Source of the DNA: Streptomyces tendae
Lineage (GTDB): Bacteria; Actinomycetota; Actinomycetes; Streptomycetales; Streptomycetaceae
Assembly: GCF_014650435.1 (NCBI RefSeq)
Contig: NZ_BMUY01000002.1
Span: 1 to 64,000 of the forward strand
Reading direction: 5' to 3'
DNA length: 64,000 nucleotides
Shown: positions 1 through 7,541 of the stretch, piece by piece
Layout of the letters: every line of letters starts with the position of its first letter
How positions within the stretch are numbered: the stretch's first letter is position 1
Translations under genes and position numbers: made by a program
Notes under the pieces: generated by a model
What the model was told of the DNA's origin: nothing
What the model saw: only the letters and a program-made list of their open reading frames with translations
Database searches by the model: none

Positions 1-480
1 TGAGTTCTCAAGGAACGGACGCTTCCTTTGTACTCACCCTCTCGGGCTTTCCTCCGGGCGCTTCCCTTCGGTCTTGCGTTTCCGACTCTATCAGATCTTT
101 CCGATCCGATTTCCTCGGTGCTTTCCAGGTTCCCGCTTTCGCGTTTCCCTTTCCGGCGGTTCCGACTCTATCAGATCCTTTCGGCCCTGATTCCCCGTCA
201 GAAGGGGTTGTCTCCGCGGCCCTTGGGCCGTTTCAACGAGGTGAGACTCTAGCGGATTCCCGGCTCCCGAGCTAATCGGGGGCCGCGTTCTTTCGAACGT
301 GGATTCCTCATTCCGTTAATACGCGCACCCACAGGACGACGACGCCGACAACGCGACTGTCCGTCGAAGAGTGGTTGGTACTTGCGGAATCGCTGTCCGG
401 GGACCGACCGGGGTCGGCGCTCACGTCGGACAACTCGGAGAACACTAGGAGTGCGGGGCAGCCGTGTCAAATCCCGGGTG
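1..480 (-). promoter_or_regulatory. Promoter and 5' leader region of a leftward rRNA operon
   Basis: Read on the minus strand, this stretch ends at base 1 in TGAGAACTCA, preceded by GTACAAAGGAAGCGTCCG. I recognise this as the leader just upstream of 16S rRNA in Streptomyces (antitermination-type sequence), so the 16S gene should lie beyond the left edge. Several promoter cores are visible: a near-consensus one at 442-470, and TAGAGT -10 hexamers at 85-90, 165-170 and 246-251. The first two are embedded in the repeated motif CTGATAGAGTCGGA spaced 80 bp apart. Multiple tandem promoters are known for Streptomyces rrn operons. No protein gene is credible here, and the short frames at 28-692 are noise. 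Assignment to rrn is from memory of the leader sequence, since no rRNA bases are in view. Confidence 0.75.
442..470 (-). promoter_or_regulatory. Strong sigma70-type (HrdB) rrn promoter core
   Basis: On the minus strand there is a perfect TTGACA (470-465), a 17-base spacer and TAGTGT (447-442). This is the best vegetative promoter match in the left end. It points away from trpS, toward the rRNA leader, and would be the most upstream of the tandem rrn promoters. Confidence 0.7.
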
Positions 481-511
481 GAGCGGGCCGCGCGGGCGTA
501 CTGTGGGGCTC

Positions 512-553
512 GTGACGACGCGTACGTGTACCCAGCTCTGGCGGGCCGCCTGA
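512..553 (+). CDS. Trp leader peptide (13 codons) of the trpS attenuator
   Basis: A short frame GTG ACG ACG CGT ACG TGT ACC CAG CTC TGG CGG GCC GCC TGA encodes MTTRTCTQLWRAA with a single Trp codon at 539-541, four codons before the stop. It sits directly upstream of two competing hairpins (554-601) and 113 bases ahead of trpS. The S. coelicolor auxiliary gene trpRS1 is reported to be controlled by ribosome-mediated transcriptional attenuation. This layout fits that: stalling at the Trp codon would leave 554-562 free to form the antiterminator. The coding call is inferred from layout only. No clear Shine-Dalgarno sequence precedes it. Confidence 0.6.
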   Translation: MTTRTCTQLWRAA

Positions 554-601
554 CGGCGGCCGCACACGTATGCACTCTACGGCCGCCGCTTCGGCGGCCG
601 T
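554..601 (+). terminator. Attenuator: antiterminator (554-588) versus terminator (579-601) hairpins
   Basis: ACGGCCGCCG at 579-588 and CGGCGGCCGT at 592-601 form a perfect 10-bp stem with a CTT loop, followed by TCTCGTATCT: the terminator. CGGCGGCCG at 554-562, starting one base after the leader-peptide stop, is the exact complement of 580-588. It can form a 9-bp alternative stem that destroys the terminator. The two structures are mutually exclusive, as in amino-acid biosynthetic attenuators. Confidence 0.7.
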
Positions 602-666
602 TCTCGTATCTCCCTCCAGGAGGGGCGGCCGGCCGGTGGCGGCGGCCCTGACCAGGAGGTGGAGAG

Positions 667-1677
667 ATGACGCGAGTCTTCAGTGGGGTCAAGCCGACCG
701 GGCACCTGACGCTGGGGAACTATCTGGGAGCCATGCGGCGGTGGGCCGCTGTGGACCAGCACCGGTCGGACGCGTTGTTCTGCGTCGTCGACCTGCACGC
801 GCTGACCGTGGATCACGATCCCGCGCGGGTGCGCAGACTCAGCCGGCAGGGAGCGTCGCTGTTGCTGGCGGCGGGCCTGGATCCCGAGCTGTGCACCGTG
901 TTCGTGCAGAGCCACGTGGACGAGCACGCCCGGCTGTCGTACGTACTGGAGTGCGTGGCGACCGACGGGGAGATGCGGCGGATGATCCAGTACAAGGAGA
1001 AGGCCGCGCGGGAGCGGGAGCGGGGTGGGAGCGTGCGGCTGTCGCTGCTGACGTACCCCGTGCTGATGGCGGCCGACATCCTGGCGTACGGGACGGACGA
1101 GGTGCCGGTCGGGGACGACCAGACCCAGCACGTGGAGCTGGCGCGGGATCTCGCGGTGCGGTTCAACCAGCGGTACGGGCACACGTTCGTGGTGCCGCGG
1201 GCGACCAGTCCGGCACTGGCGGCCCGGGTCATGAATCTGCAGGAGCCCGCGTCGAAGATGGGCAAGAGCGACGACGTCGGGCCGGGGATCGTCTATCTGC
1301 TGGACGAGCCGGACGTGGTGCGGAAGAAGGTGATGCGGGCCGTGACCGACAGCGGGCGTGACGTCGTGTACGACCGGGCGGAGCGCCCGGGGCTCGCGAA
1401 CCTGCTGGAGATCCTCGCGGCCTGCACGGGTGGGGACCCGGCGGAGCTGGCCGATGGCTACGACTCGTACGGCGCGCTGAAGAAGGACACCGCGGAGGCG
1501 GTGGTCGAGGTGCTGCGGCCGGTGCGGGAGCGGCACCAGGAGCTGTGCGCCGATCCCGGGTACGTGGAGGGCGTGCTCCGGGAGGGGGCCGAGAAGGCGC
1601 GGGCGATGGCGCGGCCGACCGTGGACGCCGCCTACCGGGCGATCGGGTTGCTGCCGCCGGTGAACGCGGTGCGGTAG
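667..1677 (+). CDS. trpS: Tryptophanyl-tRNA synthetase, TrpRS1 type
   Basis: This class Ic aminoacyl-tRNA synthetase charges tRNA-Trp in the cytoplasm. It has 336 residues, normal for the family. The HIGH-equivalent is TGHLTLGN at residues 11-18 and the KMSKS-equivalent is KMGKS at 197-201, with GDDQTQHVELARD between them. The start at 667 is fixed by AGGAGGTGGAGAG just upstream. The attenuator upstream and the neighbouring proC and rrn context suggest the inducible auxiliary enzyme (TrpRS1), which in S. coelicolor confers indolmycin resistance, rather than the housekeeping copy. Resistance itself cannot be read from the sequence. The enzyme family is certain; the TrpRS1 assignment is likely. 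Confidence 0.95.
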   Translation: MTRVFSGVKPTGHLTLGNYLGAMRRWAAVDQHRSDALFCVVDLHALTVDHDPARVRRLSRQGASLLLAAGLDPELCTVFVQSHVDEHARLSYVLECVATDGEMRRMIQYKEKAARERERGGSVRLSLLTYPVLMAADILAYGTDEVPVGDDQTQHVELARDLAVRFNQRYGHTFVVPRATSPALAARVMNLQEPASKMGKSDDVGPGIVYLLDEPDVVRKKVMRAVTDSGRDVVYDRAERPGLANLLEILAACTGGDPAELADGYDSYGALKKDTAEAVVEVLRPVRERHQELCADPGYVEGVLREGAEKARAMARPTVDAAYRAIGLLPPVNAVR

Positions 1678-1840
1678 GAGCGGGGCTGGGCTTGGCGGCG
1701 AGGCGTGTGGCGAAGTGCCGACGCATGGTGTCGGCGCATCATGACCTCGCTGCCGAAGCCCGCCCGGCGGACGACCTCCGGCATGGGCAGGCCGGGGCGT
1801 TCGAGGAGCTTCCGGGCGGGTGCTGACCGGCGTGCGCTGA
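1640..1840 (-). pseudogene. Remnant of an AraC/GlxA-family regulator C-terminus
   Basis: The minus strand encodes RKLLERPGLPMPEVVRRAGFGS followed by MRRH, FATRLAAKP and finally RSYRTAF. These are the last HTH and C-terminal tail of AraC-type regulators, but spread over two frames. The break coincides with an imperfect duplication offset by 13 bases (1715-1726 and 1728-1739) that repeats the MRRH codons and shifts the frame. The N-terminal domain and first HTH are gone. It overlaps the last codons of trpS and ends just before proC. No function is expected. Confidence 0.6.
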
Positions 1841-1868
1841 GCACCCTGCCCGGGCGCCGTCGCGGTGG

Positions 1869-2681
1869 TCAGTCCTTGGTGCCGGTGGCCAGTTCGCGGC
1901 TGCGGTCGCGGGCGGCTTCCAGGGCGGCGATGAGGGCGGCGCGGACGCCGTGGTTCTCCAGTTCGCGGATGGCGTTGATGGTGGTGCCGGCGGGGGACGT
2001 GACGTTCTCGCGGAGCTTGACGGGGTGTTCGCCACTGTCGCGGAGCATCTTCGCGGCGCCGATCGCGGACTGGACGATCAGGTCGTGGGCCTTGTCGCGG
2101 GGCAGACCGAGGAGGATGCCGGCGTCGGTCATGGCCTCGACCAGGTAGAAGAAGTACGCCGGGCCCGAGCCGGAGAGGGCCGTGCAGGCGTCCTGCTGGG
2201 ACTCGGGGACGCGCAGGGTCTTGCCGACGGCGCCGAAGATCTCCTCGGTGTGGGTCAGGTGGGCGGCGGTCGCGTGGGTGCCGGCGGAGATCACGGACAT
2301 GGCCTCGTCGACGAGGGCCGGGGTGTTCGTCATGACGCGGACGACCGGGGTGCCGGGGGCGAGGCGCTCCTCGAAGAAGGCGGTGGGGATGCCCGCCGCG
2401 CCGCTGATGACCAGGCGGTCGGCCGGGACGTGCGGGGCGAGTTCGTCGAGGAGGGTGCCCATGTCCTGGGGCTTGACCGTGAGGATCAGGGTGTCGGCGT
2501 TCTTGGCGGCCTCGGCGTTGGTGACGGGGGTGACTCCGTGGCGGGCGCGGAGTTCGTCGGCCCGTTCCCGGCGGCGGGCGGTGACCAGGAGGTCGGCGGG
2601 GGCCCAGCCGGCTCCGATCATGCCGCTGAGCAGGGCTTCGCCGATCTTGCCGGTGCCGAGGACGGCGACTTTCTGGGTCAT
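1869..2681 (-). CDS. proC: Pyrroline-5-carboxylate reductase
   Basis: It catalyses the last step of proline synthesis, NAD(P)H-dependent reduction of 1-pyrroline-5-carboxylate, in the cytosol. Its 270 residues match the family. The N-terminal Rossmann motif VAVLGTGKIGEALLSG and the C-terminal signature ALSGSGPAYFFYLVEAM are intact. The start ATG at 2681 opens directly into the dinucleotide-binding fold. It is convergent with trpS across the AraC remnant and is separated by a repeat-bearing spacer from the ABC genes upstream, so it is probably monocistronic. Confidence 0.95.
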   Translation of the reverse strand: MTQKVAVLGTGKIGEALLSGMIGAGWAPADLLVTARRRERADELRARHGVTPVTNAEAAKNADTLILTVKPQDMGTLLDELAPHVPADRLVISGAAGIPTAFFEERLAPGTPVVRVMTNTPALVDEAMSVISAGTHATAAHLTHTEEIFGAVGKTLRVPESQQDACTALSGSGPAYFFYLVEAMTDAGILLGLPRDKAHDLIVQSAIGAAKMLRDSGEHPVKLRENVTSPAGTTINAIRELENHGVRAALIAALEAARDRSRELATGTKD

Positions 2682-2779
2682 GGGGTTCGGTGCCCTTCGG
2701 TGCGCTGTCCGTTCTTGCGTGCGTTGTCGTCATCCTCGCATTCAGGGGGGTGGGTGGAGTGTTGCGTCCAGTCCGCGGG

Positions 2780-2914
2780 ACGGGGGGTGGTGGGTGCCGG
2801 TGGGGGGTTTCGCCCCCGCCGCCCCTTCCCTTTCCCGTCCCTGGGGGCTGCCGCCCCCGGACCCCCGCTTTCAGCCCTGAACGGGCCTCGTCCTCAAGCG
2901 CCGGACGGGCTGGT
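2780..2914. repeat. Streptomyces-type intergenic hairpin repeat
   Basis: This spacer contains GGGGGTTTCGCCCCC, then TGGGGGCTGCCGCCCCC, then TCCTCAAGCGCCGGACGGGC. I recognise this run as a highly recurrent intergenic sequence of Streptomyces genomes. The stems abut the stop codon of the ABC permease and could act as its terminator. Copy number elsewhere cannot be seen here. Confidence 0.5.
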
Positions 2915-3715
2915 TTATGCCGTTCGGCGTTTCAGGGTTGCTGCGCCCAGGGCCAGGACCAGTAGTGCGCAGCCCGCGACGATCAGGGCGTCGCGGATGA
3001 AGGTGGCGGTCATGTCGGTGTGGCGCAGGACCTCGTTCATGCCGTCGACGGCGTAGGACATGGGCAGGACGTCGGAGACGGCCTCCAGGGCGGGGTGCAT
3101 GTTGTCGCGGGGGGTGAAGAGGCCGCAGAGGAGGAGTTGGGGGAAGATCACCGCGGGCATGAACTGCACCGCCTGGAACTCGGAGGCCGCGAAGGCCGAG
3201 ACGAAGAGGCCGAGCGCGGTGCCCAGGAGGGCGTCGAGCAGCGCGACCAGGAGGAGCAGCCAGGGGCTGCCCGTGACGTCCAGGCCCAGGAACCAGACCG
3301 CGAGGCCCGTCGCGAGGGCGGACTGGACGATGGCGAGGGCGCCGAAGGCGAGGGCGTAGCCGGCGATGAGGTCCCCCTTGCCGAGCGGCATGGCGAGGAG
3401 GCGTTCGAGGGTGCCGGAGGTGCGCTCGCGCAGCGTCGCGATGGACGTGACCAGGAACATCGTGATCAGCGGGAAGATGCCGAGGAGCGAGGCGCCGATG
3501 TTGTCGAAGGTGCGCGGGCTGCCGTCGAAGACGTAGCGCAGCAGGAAGAGCATCACGCAGGGGATCAGCATCAGCAGCGCGATGGTGCGGGGGTCGTGGC
3601 TCAGCTGGCGCAGGACCCGGGTGGCGGTGGCCGTGGTGCGCGAGAGGCTCAGGGGGCGGGTGGGGGCCGGGAGCGTCGTCGCACGGGCGGGTGCGGGGGC
3701 CGTGGGCGTGGTCAT
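2915..3715 (-). CDS. ABC-2 type exporter permease
   Basis: A 266-residue membrane protein and partner of the ATPase encoded just upstream. A Thr/Ala/Pro-rich cytoplasmic N-terminus precedes about six hydrophobic segments (for example TIALLMLIPCVMLFLLRYVF and LIVAGCALLVLALGAA). The sequence TLRERTSGTLERLLAMP is the conserved cytoplasmic loop of ABC-2/DrrB-NodJ permeases. The start overlaps the ATPase stop (ATGA at 3712-3715), indicating translational coupling. Such pairs export drugs or lipids; the substrate is unknown. Confidence 0.9.
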   Translation of the reverse strand: MTTPTAPAPARATTLPAPTRPLSLSRTTATATRVLRQLSHDPRTIALLMLIPCVMLFLLRYVFDGSPRTFDNIGASLLGIFPLITMFLVTSIATLRERTSGTLERLLAMPLGKGDLIAGYALAFGALAIVQSALATGLAVWFLGLDVTGSPWLLLLVALLDALLGTALGLFVSAFAASEFQAVQFMPAVIFPQLLLCGLFTPRDNMHPALEAVSDVLPMSYAVDGMNEVLRHTDMTATFIRDALIVAGCALLVLALGAATLKRRTA

Positions 3716-4536
3716 CGGGTGGTCTCCTTCGTGCGGGCCGCCGCCTTCGCCTCGTCGACCAGGTGGAGGAATGCCTCCTCGACCGTCTCGGAGTCGGTAC
3801 GGGTGCGCAGGGCGTCGGGGGTGTCGTCGGCGAGGACCTCGCCCTCGCGCATCAGGAGCAGCCGGTGGCAGCGTTCGGCCTCGTCCATGACGTGGGAGGA
3901 GACGAGGAGCGTGGCGCCGCGCTCGGCGGTGATGGAGTGGAAGAGGGCCCACAGGTCGCGTCGGAGTACGGGGTCGAGGCCGACCGTGGGTTCGTCGAGG
4001 ACCAGGAGTTCGGGGGCGCCCAGGAGGGCCACGGCGAGGGAGACGCGGCTGCGCTGGCCGCCGGAGAGGTTCCCGGCCAGGGCGTCGGCGTGGGTGGTGA
4101 GGTCGACGTCGGCGACGACACGGGTGACGTCCTCGCGGCGGCGGTCGGCGGCCGCCCGGCCGGGGTCGAGGATCTCGGCGAAGTAGGCCAGGTTCTGGCG
4201 GACGGTCAGGTCGTCGAAGACGGACGGGGCCTGGGTGACGTAGCCGATGCGGGTGCGCAGGGACGGGTGGCCGGCCGGGCGGCCGAGGACGTCCAGGGTG
4301 CCGGCGACCTTGGCCTGGGTGCCGACGATCGCCCGCATCAGGGTCGACTTGCCGCAGCCGGAGGGGCCGAGGAGGCCGGTGATGCGGCCGCGCGGGACGG
4401 TGAATCCGAGGCCGCGCAGGACGGTGCGGGAGCCGCGGACGACGGTGAGGTCTTCGGCGTGGACGGCGGGTGGGGCGGGGTCGTCGCCGTGCCCTTCGGG
4501 TGGCCGGGAGGAGTGCTCCCGCGGGTAATTCATCAT
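3712..4536 (-). CDS. ABC exporter ATP-binding subunit
   Basis: Energises the ABC-2 permease that follows. With the ATG at 4536 it has 274 residues. Walker A GPSGCGKST is at about 57-65, Q-loop TQAPS near 101, signature LSGGQ at 157-161, Walker B LLVLDEPT near 177-184, and SSHVMDEAERC is the H-loop. A C-terminal stretch resembles DrrA-like tails. An upstream TTG in frame at 4572 is rejected because it is the -35 box of the gene's own promoter. A perfect palindrome (4528-4545) covers the start, so expression is probably repressor-controlled. Confidence 0.9.
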   Translation of the reverse strand: MMNYPREHSSRPPEGHGDDPAPPAVHAEDLTVVRGSRTVLRGLGFTVPRGRITGLLGPSGCGKSTLMRAIVGTQAKVAGTLDVLGRPAGHPSLRTRIGYVTQAPSVFDDLTVRQNLAYFAEILDPGRAAADRRREDVTRVVADVDLTTHADALAGNLSGGQRSRVSLAVALLGAPELLVLDEPTVGLDPVLRRDLWALFHSITAERGATLLVSSHVMDEAERCHRLLLMREGEVLADDTPDALRTRTDSETVEEAFLHLVDEAKAAARTKETTR

Positions 4537-4572
4537 GTGATGAATACTCCTCCCGGGTGCCCGTGGCGTCAA
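4528..4572 (-). promoter_or_regulatory. Promoter and overlapping palindromic operator of the ABC exporter operon
   Basis: On the minus strand TTGACG (4572-4567), a 17-base spacer and GAGTAT (4549-4544) place the transcription start within a few bases of ATG 4536. The 18-bp perfect palindrome ATTCATCATGTGATGAAT (4528-4545) spans the end of the -10 box to the start codon. This is an ideal position for a repressor. No regulator gene is adjacent, so the cognate protein must be encoded elsewhere. GGAGGAG lies 10 bases before the ATG and gives a possible ribosome site. Confidence 0.6.
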
Positions 4573-4687
4573 GCGCCATGCGGTCGCCCTACGGCCACGG
4601 GGGCGTCACGCGCCGGCGACGGGAAGCGTCAGGAGGTGGCACGGTTCGTCGCGCGCCGGCGCGTTCGTCAGGGGGCGTCGAGTGTCC

Positions 4688-5512
4688 TCACGCCGTGGGA
4701 GTCCTGGCGACGAGGAGGTGGACGTCGTACGTCTCCTCGACGATGCCGTCCGGGAACACGGTCAGCCGGTGTCGGCGCTCGTCGGCGAAGAAGGCCGCGG
4801 TCCGTTCCTCGGTGTCGGTCAGGAAGACCGAGTGGCTGCCGAGGTTGGCCAGGTGGGTGTCGAGGGGGACGCGTCGGGTCCAGCGGAGCACGCGGTGGAC
4901 GAAGTCGAGGTGACCGGTGGGGTCGGCGAAGCGTGCCTCGAACCTGCGCTTCTCGGCGGAGAGGTTCAGGCCCTCGAAGTGCCGGTCGACGCGTCGCGCC
5001 GACTCCGCGATCCACGGCACGTCGAGGGCGTCGGTGTTCCACCACAGCGCCAGCGCGCCGCCCGGACGCAGCACGCGCAGCGCCTCCGGGACGGCCAGGG
5101 CGGGGTCGGTCCAGTGCCAGGCCTGGGCGTAGGTGAGGAGGTCGGCGCTGCGGCCGGCGAGGGGGAGGGCGTTGCCGTTGCCGCGGACCACGGGCACGCC
5201 GGGGAGGGTGCGGCGGAACTCGGTGGCCATGCCGGCGCCGGGTTCCACGGCGACGACGTCGGCGCCGCGCTCGTGCAGGCGGGCGGTGGCGAGGCCGGTA
5301 CCGGCGCCGACGTCCACGACGCGGGCTCCCTTGAGGGGGCGGCCGGTCAGCTCCTCCAGCGCGTCGAAGAGGACGGACGGGTAGGAGGGGCGGTTGGCGG
5401 CGTACTGGGCCGCGGCCGCGTTGAAGGAGTGGGCGCGGGCGCCGTGGTTGGCCGGCTGCGCGGGGGCGGCGTTCGGAGTGGCCCGGTCGTCCGGGGTCAG
5501 CGGTGTCGTCAT
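4688..5512 (-). CDS. Class I SAM-dependent methyltransferase
   Basis: A 274-residue cytosolic enzyme of the UbiE/SmtA-like fold. SAM-binding motif I VVDVGAGTG is at residues 65-73 and the acidic residue ending beta-2 is in VVAVEPG. The later motif ADLLTYAQAWHWTDP and VLRPGGALALWW are typical of the methyltransferase 11 group. The Pro/Ala-rich first 25 residues look disordered. The substrate is unknown and the neighbours give no pathway. Confidence 0.85.
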   Translation of the reverse strand: MTTPLTPDDRATPNAAPAQPANHGARAHSFNAAAAQYAANRPSYPSVLFDALEELTGRPLKGARVVDVGAGTGLATARLHERGADVVAVEPGAGMATEFRRTLPGVPVVRGNGNALPLAGRSADLLTYAQAWHWTDPALAVPEALRVLRPGGALALWWNTDALDVPWIAESARRVDRHFEGLNLSAEKRRFEARFADPTGHLDFVHRVLRWTRRVPLDTHLANLGSHSVFLTDTEERTAAFFADERRHRLTVFPDGIVEETYDVHLLVARTPTA

Positions 5513-5597
5513 GCGGCCATGGTGGCCGTACGGGTCTGGTAGGCGTAGGGGGTTGCCGGAGGGGTTGCTGGAGTCCCCGCACCCCGCTCGCGTGTCC

Positions 5598-5635
5598 GGC
5601 GGCGCCGCTTTCGCGGGGCTGGTTCCGGCGCCGCC
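5598..5635 (-). terminator. Rho-independent hairpin after the 167-residue membrane protein gene
   Basis: GGCGGCGCCG (5598-5607) and CGGCGCCGCC (5626-5635) form a perfect 10-bp stem with an 18-base loop, 10 bases past the stop codon of the minus-strand gene that ends at 5645. There is no T-run, as is common in Streptomyces. Confidence 0.45.
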
Positions 5636-5644
5636 CCTGGCGTG

Positions 5645-6148
5645 CTACTTCCCGCGGCGCTTCTTCGACGGGTTGCCCGAGCGGCGGGTGGTGCGCTTCT
5701 CGTACTCCGCGCGGGCCTTCTCGTACTCCTCGCGGTGCAGCTTCTCGCCCGGTGCCTCGGTGAAGGTGCGGAAGAAGTAGGCGAGGAGGGAGCCGACGAA
5801 GCCGATGGCCAGCAGGCCGCGCATGGATGCCTGCCGGTCCGGGTCCGGGCGGCCGGCGAAGCCGGACCAGGTGTGGCGGAAGGCCAGGGCGCTGCAGATC
5901 GCGAACATCACGATCATCAGCAGCGAGACGAAGCTGCCGATGTCGGCGATCTGCAGGCCCTGGTAGGCGACGCGGAGCACGAAGCAGGCGGCGGCCGCCA
6001 CGGCCAGGGAGCCCACGGCGAGACCCACCCGGCGGGCGGTGTAGCCGTGGTCGTGGTCCACCCAGGTCGTGCCGTAGAACCGCAGGGGTTCGGGGCGGGG
6101 GCCCGCGGGGGTGTCCGGGATGCCGTTCTTGCCGTTCTCTGCGCTCAC
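5645..6148 (-). CDS. Conserved actinobacterial membrane protein
   Basis: 167 residues from the GTG at 6148. About four hydrophobic segments are visible (VGLAVGSLAVAAAACFVLRVAY, FVSLLMIVMFAICSALAF, GLLAIGFVGSLLAYFF), with a hydrophilic N-terminus. The C-terminal tail is very basic and Arg/Lys/Glu-rich (YEKARAEYEKRTTRRSG...). The start is supported by GATAAT six bases upstream (6155-6160), a leaderless arrangement. I do not recognise a function. Confidence 0.8.
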   Translation of the reverse strand: MSAENGKNGIPDTPAGPRPEPLRFYGTTWVDHDHGYTARRVGLAVGSLAVAAAACFVLRVAYQGLQIADIGSFVSLLMIVMFAICSALAFRHTWSGFAGRPDPDRQASMRGLLAIGFVGSLLAYFFRTFTEAPGEKLHREEYEKARAEYEKRTTRRSGNPSKKRRGK

Positions 6149-6189
6149 GGGTCGATTATCGCGCGCGCCGTTCGGGGCGTGCCGTGCGG

Positions 6190-6876
6190 TCAGCCGCCCT
6201 GGCCGGCGCTGCCGAGCGGGCCGACCCGCACCGGGGTGCCGGAGCCGTCCGTGACGGGCAGCGAGGAGCCGCCCGGCCAGTCGAGGGTGACCGACTTGGT
6301 CTCGTCGGGCGGGGTCACCACCAGGCCGGTGATGCGGACGCCGGAGCCGCCCGAGTCGTTGATCGGGTAGGTGATGCCGAAGGTCACCGTCTCCCCGTCG
6401 CCGAGGACGATCCTGGGGGCCGGGTCGCCGGTGCGCTCGGCGGACACGGTGCCCGAGTTCGTCTTCAGGTCGACGCCGGCGTAGCCCGCGAGGGAGCAGT
6501 CCCGGCCGCCGCCGTTCTTCAGGTCGACCGCGACGGTGCCGTCGGAGTCGCCGCCGATGGTGGCGTCGATCGCCGTGATCTCCAGCTCGTCGGTGCTGCA
6601 CTTGGCGGCCTTGCCGTCCTCGCCGGCCCCGCCGGTGCCGCCGGAACCCCCCGTCCCGTCGGTGCCGCCGGTCCCGTTGGGGGACTTGCCCGCGGAGTCC
6701 GAGCCGTCCTGCTGGTCCGAGCCGGCCGAGCCCGAGCCGCCGTTCGACGAGGACGCCGCGGAGGAGGCCGGCGGGGCGGCACCCTGGTCCGAGCCGCCGT
6801 CATCGTTCTGGCAGGCCGTGAGCGAGAGACCGGCGGCGAGGGCCATGGCGGCGAGGGTCAGCTTGCGAACGCGCAT
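6190..6876 (-). CDS. Secreted lipoprotein, DUF4232-like
   Basis: 228 residues. The signal peptide MRVRKLTLAAMALAAGLS ends in the lipobox LTAC, so it should be lipid-anchored on the outer membrane face. Residues about 25-95 are Gly/Ser/Asp-rich linker. The C-terminal ~130 residues, with Cys in CSTDEL and CSLAGYAGVDL and an IVLGDGETVTFGITYP stretch, resemble DUF4232, an immunoglobulin-like domain common in actinobacterial lipoproteins. The role is unknown. It shares DUF4232-like character with the 20230-21078 protein. Confidence 0.8.
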   Translation of the reverse strand: MRVRKLTLAAMALAAGLSLTACQNDDGGSDQGAAPPASSAASSSNGGSGSAGSDQQDGSDSAGKSPNGTGGTDGTGGSGGTGGAGEDGKAAKCSTDELEITAIDATIGGDSDGTVAVDLKNGGGRDCSLAGYAGVDLKTNSGTVSAERTGDPAPRIVLGDGETVTFGITYPINDSGGSGVRITGLVVTPPDETKSVTLDWPGGSSLPVTDGSGTPVRVGPLGSAGQGG

Positions 6877-7026
6877 CGTTGTCTACCTCAGGATCGGTTG
6901 GCGTGCCGGGCCACCCGTACCGAACGGTCCGAGCGGGCGTTTCTGTCCACCAAGACCCGCTCGGCCCGGCACACCGTTCCCCTAGGCAACCTCCTAGTAC
7001 GTCCCTAAGACAGCCCTGTTACAAGG

Positions 7027-7356
7027 TCAGCAGCGAGGGGCCACGTAGCCGTCGCTGCCGGTGAGGATGTACGTGTCCGAGACGTACTGGCCGCTGCCGA
7101 TGTTGTCCCAGATGTTCGAGGTGCCGTAGGGGCCGGAGACCCGCTCCCCCGTGCGCTGGCAGTTGATCGTGACCCTGGAGCCCTCGGCCAGGACCCGCAC
7201 CACGGAGTAGTTGGTGCCCGGGCCGCTGCGCACGTTCAGGCGGTAGCCCGGCGCGACCGGGTAGGAGCGCAGGGCCGCCGCCGCGACGACTCCCTCGCCC
7301 CCTGTCCTTTCGCCCTCTTCCCCGCCGCCGATGTTCTGGACCTGCTCGACCGACAT
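7027..7356 (-). CDS. Small SH3-domain protein
   Basis: 109 residues. The start at 7356 is chosen because GGGGGGAG lies just upstream; longer in-frame versions add unconvincing sequence. The C-terminal ~80 residues (YRLNVRSGPGTNYSVVRVLAEGSRVTINCQ ... YVSDTYI) form a bacterial SH3 domain, which usually binds cell wall. Two Cys (NCQ and the C-terminal Cys) may pair. No clear signal peptide is visible, which is odd for a wall-binding module. It is divergent from the kinase gene. Confidence 0.7.
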   Translation of the reverse strand: MSVEQVQNIGGGEEGERTGGEGVVAAAALRSYPVAPGYRLNVRSGPGTNYSVVRVLAEGSRVTINCQRTGERVSGPYGTSNIWDNIGSGQYVSDTYILTGSDGYVAPRC

Positions 7357-7541
7357 GAAGAACTCCCCCCGTTGAACACCCCACGACTGTCGCGGGGCAC
7401 CGGTGATACCCCAAGAACAAGCCATGAAACACCAGTTCGCAAGTCGCACACGCGGGTCGGCAGGCCGACTCCGTCCCTTGCGTCCCATCGACTAGGCTCC
7501 GATCATCGCTCGCGCGAACGAACAGCTCGGGGGGTGGTTCC

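Noticed and set aside
577..2733. 718-codon minus-strand frame across trpS and proC
   Set aside because: Antisense or frame-shifted shadow of trpS and proC with runs of Arg/Pro/His; no motif.
4533..4572. TTG at 4572 as start codon of the ABC ATPase
   Set aside because: That TTG is the first half of a TTGACG -35 box with a well-spaced -10; the ATG at 4536 is the sensible start.
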